A stretch of DNA of 64,000 nucleotides from a bacterium (lineage in GTDB: Bacteria; SZUA-182; DTGQ01), in the NCBI GenBank assembly GCA_023512255.1, contig JAILZY010000002.1, positions 47,062-111,061 on the forward strand, given 5' to 3'. The notes under the pieces are model-generated. The model was not told the DNA's origin, searched no databases, and was given only the letters and a program-made list of their open reading frames with translations. Each line of letters opens with the position of its first letter. Within the stretch, counting starts at the first letter, position 1. The position numbers and the translations under genes are program-made. Shown one piece after another: positions 58,587 to 64,000 of this stretch.

Positions 58587-59969
58587 CTAATCAATCACCG
58601 GCAATTCACTGAGGGCCTCTTTAATTTTCTCCTCAGGATACTCATAATCCTGGAGCTGATTAGCCAAGAAGCTGTCATATGAGGCTAAATCAAAATGTCC
58701 ATGGCCGCTTAAGGAAAATACGATCACCTTTTCCTCTCCTGCCTCTCGGCACTTTTCTGCCTCCTCGATTACACAGTGGATAGCATGGGCTGATTCCGGA
58801 GCAGGGATGATCCCCTCGGTCCGGGCAAAGAGCAGAGCGCTTTCAAAAACAGCCGTCTGCTTGCAGCCTACAGCCTCGATGATCCCATTATGGAGTAGGT
58901 TACTGACAATGGGTGAGGCCCCGTGATAGCGAAGCCCACCAGCATGGATTCCCGGAGGGACAAAGTCATGGCCGAGGGTAAACATCTTGAGCAGGGGAGT
59001 AAGATGAGCGGTGTCCCCAAAATCATAGCGAAATTCCCCACGAGTGAGGGATGGGCAGGCAGTTGGCTCAACAGCAATAATCCGCAGATTACGGCCATTG
59101 ATTTTTTCCCTGACATAGGGGAGAGCAAGGCCAGCGAAATTGGATCCTCCGCCGCAGCAGCCGACCAAAATATCGGGCTGAAGGCCGATCTTTTTGAACT
59201 GCTGCTGGGTCTCAAGACCGATAATGGTCTGATGGAGAAGCACATGGTTTAGCACAGATCCCAGGGCATACTTGGTGTCAGCATGCTGAACAGCATCCTC
59301 TATCGCCTCGCTGATGGCAATCCCCAGGCTCCCCAAAGAGTCCGGATCCTTGGCCAGGATATCTTGCCCCGCTTTGGTTTTCGGGCTAGGACTTGGGATC
59401 ACTTCCGCACCCCAAACGTGCATCATTGACTTACGATAAGGCTTTTGCTGGTAGCTAACCTTGACCATATAGACCGTGCACTCAAGGCCAAAATGATTAC
59501 AGGCAAAAGCAAGGGCACTTCCCCACTGGCCGGCGCCAGTTTCCGTAGCTAGCCTCTTTACCCCAGCTTGTCGATTATAGTACGCCTGCGCTACAGCGGT
59601 ATTTGGTTTATGGCTACCCGGAGGGCTAACCCCTTCATTTTTATAGAAAATTTTAGCGGGAGTATTCAGCTTCTTCTCAAGACCCAAAGCCCTGACCAAA
59701 GGTGTTGGCCGCCATAGGCGATAAACATCGAGAACCTCCTCAGGGATAGAAATAGTCGACTGACTGCTTACCTCCTGCTCAATCAGTGCTTCGGGAAATA
59801 TCGGCTGCAAGGCCTCAGGACCAATCGGCTGATGAGTGGCCGGATGCAGCGGCGGACTCAGCGGAGTGGGCAAATCAGGGAGAATATTATACCAGCTTAA
59901 GGGCATCTCCCGCTCAGAAAGCATTATTTTTCGATCTTGCATCTTACTTCTCTCCTTATCTACGGACAA
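58587..59969 (-). CDS. TrpB2-type tryptophan synthase beta-like PLP enzyme
   Basis: '[46 protein letters not shown]', '[17 protein letters not shown]', '[12 protein letters not shown]'. Confidence 0.95.
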   Translation of the reverse strand: MSVDKERSKMQDRKIMLSEREMPLSWYNILPDLPTPLSPPLHPATHQPIGPEALQPIFPEALIEQEVSSQSTISIPEEVLDVYRLWRPTPLVRALGLEKKLNTPAKIFYKNEGVSPPGSHKPNTAVAQAYYNRQAGVKRLATETGAGQWGSALAFACNHFGLECTVYMVKVSYQQKPYRKSMMHVWGAEVIPSPSPKTKAGQDILAKDPDSLGSLGIAISEAIEDAVQHADTKYALGSVLNHVLLHQTIIGLETQQQFKKIGLQPDILVGCCGGGSNFAGLALPYVREKINGRNLRIIAVEPTACPSLTRGEFRYDFGDTAHLTPLLKMFTLGHDFVPPGIHAGGLRYHGASPIVSNLLHNGIIEAVGCKQTAVFESALLFARTEGIIPAPESAHAIHCVIEEAEKCREAGEEKVIVFSLSGHGHFDLASYDSFLANQLQDYEYPEEKIKEALSELPVID

Positions 59970-60034
59970 TTATTACAGATGTGCATGACCTCATCAATCA
60001 TAATCTTGTGACTCGATCTCATCAATCATAATCT

Positions 60035-60358
60035 TTATGAATCGAATCTGAGGCCAAGTGAATTGAGAAATTCTAAATCTGTTCGATTGATTTTAAACTC
60101 AAATTTCTGCTCATCATCTTCTTCCTCAGACCGATAGGAGGATTCTTCCTCAGCCAGGTAGTAGGATGCCGACAGGCTATCTTCTTCCTCCTGTCGATAC
60201 AGACAAACTCCTACAGCCAAAGAGAGGTCTACCTGATACCCCTGCTCCTTAATCCGCTGCAACACATCCTGTACCATATTCGATTGGATCAGGTTTTCAC
60301 TAATGGCATCGCCCAGCTCACGGATCATGGCCTTCAACTTTTCCTTGTTTTTACCCAT
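60035..60358 (-). CDS. Small acidic hypothetical protein
   Basis: 107-aa ORF with Glu/Ser/Tyr-rich stretch, same strand as neighbours, ATG start. Confidence 0.6.
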   Translation of the reverse strand: MGKNKEKLKAMIRELGDAISENLIQSNMVQDVLQRIKEQGYQVDLSLAVGVCLYRQEEEDSLSASYYLAEEESSYRSEEEDDEQKFEFKINRTDLEFLNSLGLRFDS

Positions 60359-60478
60359 GCCTCCTTACCCCCCTCTTTTTCGGAAAACCATCTTTTTCGA
60401 GATGGATTAGCCTATTCATCAAGGTTGATGATTGATAACTCGGGTTAGATATTATCTATATTATTTAGCTATTATCTA

Positions 60479-62212
60479 TTATGATGATGCCTCCAGCATT
60501 TCACTGACCATCTGCTGAACCTTCTGCCGACACTGATCTTTTAAAACCTGAATGACTTGGCCCGTTTTCCGAATACGAATCTCTACTGAATTTTGCTTCA
60601 ACGACTTGCTGCCTATGGTGATTCGAACAGGGATCCCTAGTAAATCAGAATCCTTGAATTTGACCCCCGGCCTCTCCTCCCGATCATCAATGATGACTTC
60701 AAGGCCAGCAGATAGCAATTCCTGATAAATCGCCTCAGCAGCCTCCCTGATATCCTTATCGGTGGTATCCGTCGGAAGCACCATAACCTGATAGGGAGCA
60801 ATAGGCATCGGCCAGATAATGCCATCCCGATCATGGTTCTGTTCGATCGAAGCGGCCATGGTCCTGCCAACCCCTATTCCGTAGCAGCCCATAACGATCG
60901 TCTTCTCTTCACCATTCTGGTCAAGATAGGTAGCCTGCAATGCCTTACTATATTTGGTCCCTAACTTGAAAATATGGCCTACCTCAATCCCACGGCTGAT
61001 TTTAAGCGGCCCCTGACATCGTGGGCAGGGATCGTCCTCTTGCACTACCCGCAAATCGAAAAATTCCGGCCTAGGGCAGTCTCTTCCCCAATTTACATTG
61101 ATAAAATGAGTATCCTTCCGATTGGCCCCAACCACGAAATTTTCAATATCCCTAACCGAATAATCAGCCACAACCCGCACGCCAGAAAGCCCCACAGGTC
61201 CGGAGAACCCGACACTTTCAGGGCCGGTTATCGACTCGACTACCTGTGGGCTGGCCATACTTATTTTAGTCGCCGCGGTCAGATTTTTTAATTTTACCTC
61301 ATTCAATTCCTGATCCCCGCGGATCAATACGGCCAAAATCTGCTCATCAGCCAAAACAAGCAGGGTCTTGACAACCTGAGACGGACTCACTCCCAGGAAG
61401 GAGGCTACCTCCTGGACCGTGGAAAGCTCAGGAGTTGACACCGGCTGCATGGCTAGCCAGCTTGTAGAGTTCTCCACAGGCTCTTTATCCGCAATAGCGT
61501 AGGTGGCCTTTTCAACATTCGAGGCATACTCACAGCGGCTACAGCTTGCAATCCTATCCTCGCCTGACTCCGCCAGGACCATAAACTCATGGGAGAAGCT
61601 GCCGCCGATAGCTCCAGTGTCAGCCTCAACCGCTTTGCATATCAATCCACAGCGGCGAAAGATCCTCTCGTAGGTCTCTTTCATCTTCTGATAGCTGATC
61701 TCGGCTCCGGCATCGTCGCGATCAAAACTGTAGGCATCCTTCATGATAAATTCCCGGCCTCGCATCAGTCCAAAGCGAGGGCGAATTTCATCACGGAATT
61801 TGGTCTGGATTTGGTATAAATTCAGGGGCAGTTGCCGATAAGAGCGCACCTCGCGGCGGACCAGATCCGTGATCACTTCCTCATGGGTTGGCCCTAAGCA
61901 AAATTGGCGGCTATGCCGATCTTGCAGCCGCATAAGCTCCGGCCCGTACAGGGACCAGCGCCCGCTCTCCTGCCAAAGCTCTGCCGGACAAAGCACCGGC
62001 AGATGCACCTCAAGCGCTCCAGCCCGATTCATCTCCTCACGGATGATCCCTTCAATCTTCTGAATAACCCGATACCCCAGCGGCAGGTAGGTATATACGC
62101 CAGCCGCTAACTTTCTGATCATCCCGGCCCGCAGCATCAACTGATGGCTGATAACCTCAGCCTCTGCCGGCACCTCCTTGACCGTATTAATGAATGCCTC
62201 AGAAAATCGCAC
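60479..62212 (-). CDS. proS: Prolyl-tRNA synthetase
   Basis: 'GPTHEEVITDLVRREVRSYRQLPLNLYQIQTKFRDEIRPRFGLMRGREFIMKDAYSF', YbaK-like insertion, C-terminal anticodon domain. Confidence 0.98.
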   Translation of the reverse strand: MRFSEAFINTVKEVPAEAEVISHQLMLRAGMIRKLAAGVYTYLPLGYRVIQKIEGIIREEMNRAGALEVHLPVLCPAELWQESGRWSLYGPELMRLQDRHSRQFCLGPTHEEVITDLVRREVRSYRQLPLNLYQIQTKFRDEIRPRFGLMRGREFIMKDAYSFDRDDAGAEISYQKMKETYERIFRRCGLICKAVEADTGAIGGSFSHEFMVLAESGEDRIASCSRCEYASNVEKATYAIADKEPVENSTSWLAMQPVSTPELSTVQEVASFLGVSPSQVVKTLLVLADEQILAVLIRGDQELNEVKLKNLTAATKISMASPQVVESITGPESVGFSGPVGLSGVRVVADYSVRDIENFVVGANRKDTHFINVNWGRDCPRPEFFDLRVVQEDDPCPRCQGPLKISRGIEVGHIFKLGTKYSKALQATYLDQNGEEKTIVMGCYGIGVGRTMAASIEQNHDRDGIIWPMPIAPYQVMVLPTDTTDKDIREAAEAIYQELLSAGLEVIIDDREERPGVKFKDSDLLGIPVRITIGSKSLKQNSVEIRIRKTGQVIQVLKDQCRQKVQQMVSEMLEASS

Positions 62213-62360
62213 CTCTTGCTCTCCTTAACAAGAATCTCATTACAAGAATCTCACCCAAATTTTACCCAAAATATCTTTTTCACTCCGCTCATGGTAGCAA
62301 AGAGCCCCTACTTTTGCAAGCCCTAATACCGATTTGACACTCCAAGAAAGAATAATTAAA

Positions 62361-63683
62361 TTAACCCCGATCGCTTATTCTCCCCAAGGTCCTGCCTTCG
62401 AGAACCTCGGTTATTTCCACCATGACCTGCTGGTTGATTAGCCCATCGCCCCCCTCAACCACCACCTTGATATAGTTTCCGGTCAGGGCAATAAGGCCGC
62501 CGGTCTGCTCATCCCTTTGCCCTAGAACAAGGGCTGGAAGGGGAAGATTCAAAAATTGCCGCCTGAAGTGATAGAATTTCCTCCTGCTCAAAGCCCGCAA
62601 GGCGCGACATCGCTCCTTCTTTATGCTGCCGTCAATCTGAGGCGACATCCTGGCTGCCTCTGTTCCGGGCCGCGGGGAGAAGCTGAAAACATGGAGGTAA
62701 GCCAAGGGGAGAGATTCAATAAACCGGAAGGTCCTCTGAAAGCTCTCCTCACTCTCACCAGGAAAGCCAACTATGACATCCGCTCCTGTGGCCAGATAAG
62801 GCCTCTGGGAGACTAACTCTTCAATTAGCTGGCGGTAGTAAGCGCTTGTGTAGGGCCTTCGCATGGCCTGAAGAATCTGATCATCCCCACTCTGCAGGGG
62901 AATGTGCAGATGAGGGCAAACTCGGTGACAGTGGGTAACCACTCTTTTCAGGGCCGGGGTAAACTCCGTAGGCTCGATGGAGCTTAAGCGTATTCGGATC
63001 TGGCTCAATCTTTGATCGGTGAGCAGGGCTTCAAGAAGGGCGGCCAGATCGATCCTCTCCTCTAAGTCCTGACCATAGGTGCCAAGGTGAATGCCGGTTA
63101 GAACCAGCTCTTGATAGCCATTTTCGATCAGCCGCCTGGCCTGGGCCAGAACGTCATCCGGCCGGGCGCTGCGATTTCTCCCCCGGGCTGTGGGCACAAT
63201 GCAATAGCTACACCGCTGGTCGCACCCTTCCTGGATTTTTAAAAAAGCTCTGGTGTAGCCGGGAAAATGGTTGATAAGCTGAGGATCAAACTGCGTCTTT
63301 TGGCTAAGCTCACTCACTATAATCTTCGGATAACCTCGCTTGCTGAGCGTGGCAAGATAATGTACCAGATGGCCTTTCTCGGTATTGCCAACCACTAGGT
63401 CCACCCCGGGCATAGAGGCTAGCCGCTGCGGATTGACCTGGGCCGAGCAGCCCGTAGCCACAATCAACGCCTGGGGGTTAGTCTGCTGGGCCTGTCTTAT
63501 CTTCATCCTGGAGTGGTAATCCCCTTTGTTAGTAACCGTGCAGGTGTTTATAATATAGACGTCAGCCACGCTCTCGAAGGGAACGATTGAATAGCCGCAC
63601 TGCTCAAGTTGCTCCTGCAAGAACATGGTCTCATATTGATTCAGCTTACAGCCAAGAGTAAATAATGCTGCTTTTTGAGACAT
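62361..63683 (-). CDS. mtaB: tRNA t6A37 methylthiotransferase MtaB
   Basis: 'TLGCKLNQYETMFLQEQL', 'INTCTVTNKGDYHSR', 'KIQEGCDQRCSYCIVPTARGRNRS' radical SAM motif. Confidence 0.96.
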   Translation of the reverse strand: MSQKAALFTLGCKLNQYETMFLQEQLEQCGYSIVPFESVADVYIINTCTVTNKGDYHSRMKIRQAQQTNPQALIVATGCSAQVNPQRLASMPGVDLVVGNTEKGHLVHYLATLSKRGYPKIIVSELSQKTQFDPQLINHFPGYTRAFLKIQEGCDQRCSYCIVPTARGRNRSARPDDVLAQARRLIENGYQELVLTGIHLGTYGQDLEERIDLAALLEALLTDQRLSQIRIRLSSIEPTEFTPALKRVVTHCHRVCPHLHIPLQSGDDQILQAMRRPYTSAYYRQLIEELVSQRPYLATGADVIVGFPGESEESFQRTFRFIESLPLAYLHVFSFSPRPGTEAARMSPQIDGSIKKERCRALRALSRRKFYHFRRQFLNLPLPALVLGQRDEQTGGLIALTGNYIKVVVEGGDGLINQQVMVEITEVLEGRTLGRISDRG

Positions 63684-63846
63684 TTTTTGAGATATTATTG
63701 AGAGATTATAGTTTTATTATATAAAACTAATCTGTGTAATTAGATATAATCTATAACATAATTTATGTATTTACTATGATATGTATTCACTATAACATGT
63801 GCTAATTATAACAAATAATTTCAATTAGTTCAATGAGCGGATTGAA

Positions 63847-63924
63847 ATTAAAGTTTTAGGAAAGGGGTATAAGGGGAAAACCCTTTTTCAAAAGGGTTTT
63901 CCCTTTTCAAAAGGGTTTTCCCCC
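63847..63924 (+). repeat. Dispersed hairpin repeat, copy 2, with duplicated right arm
   Basis: ATTAAAGTTTTAGGAAAGGGGTATAAGGGGAAAACCCTTTTTCAAAAGGGTTTTCCC then TTTTCAAAAGGGTTTTCCCCC. Confidence 0.85.
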
Positions 63925-64000
63925 AGATGTTCCCCATGTTTAAATTAGGAGGAGGAGATAAGCCGCAGGGGAAGGGTATTGAGGTAAAAGATAATAGTAT

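Noticed and set aside
1-64000. CRISPR, prophage, tRNA or rRNA genes
   Set aside because: No regularly spaced repeats, no phage structural or integrase genes, and no tRNA cloverleaf or rRNA signature noticed on either strand

Overview
The window appears to be chromosomal DNA from an uncultured Gram-negative bacterium; the lineage cannot be fixed from sequence alone. (1) The left end carries GldG-like and DUF4340 genes, then two paralogous secreted proteins with Tyr/Gly/Pro-rich low-complexity tails behind a consensus sigma-54 promoter. (2) A nitrogen module follows: glnA, an FMN-binding glutamate synthase-like gene, and a divergent NrpR-type regulator with candidate GGCA-N6-TGCC operators between them. 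(3) After an LhgO-like oxidoreductase and ftsH comes a ~27 kb minus-strand exopolysaccharide/O-antigen locus (about 15-42 kb): Wza, Wzc, Rfb, Wzx/Wzy, glycosyltransferases, WecB, a WbaP-like initiator, a 1556-aa GH2-like protein and an O-antigen ligase. It has a second consensus sigma-54 promoter far upstream of wza. (4) Next are an AsnB-like protein whose catalytic Cys2 is Gly, a divergent glycosyltransferase, a PLP decarboxylase, a debranching enzyme/GT4 pair, M16 peptidase, HisI, a sigma-54 response regulator, a rhomboid protease frameshifted at a homopolymer, BamD, TrpB2, ProS and an MtaB-type methylthiotransferase. Short mobile-like repeats are present: a 105-bp element copied on both sides of a glycosyltransferase gene, a MITE with 14-bp inverted ends and a perfect 8-bp target duplication, a related diverged copy, a 154-bp inverted-repeat element, and a ~58-bp hairpin repeat in two places. 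I found no CRISPR array, tRNA, rRNA or complete transposase. All functional calls come from reading motifs; no database search was run.
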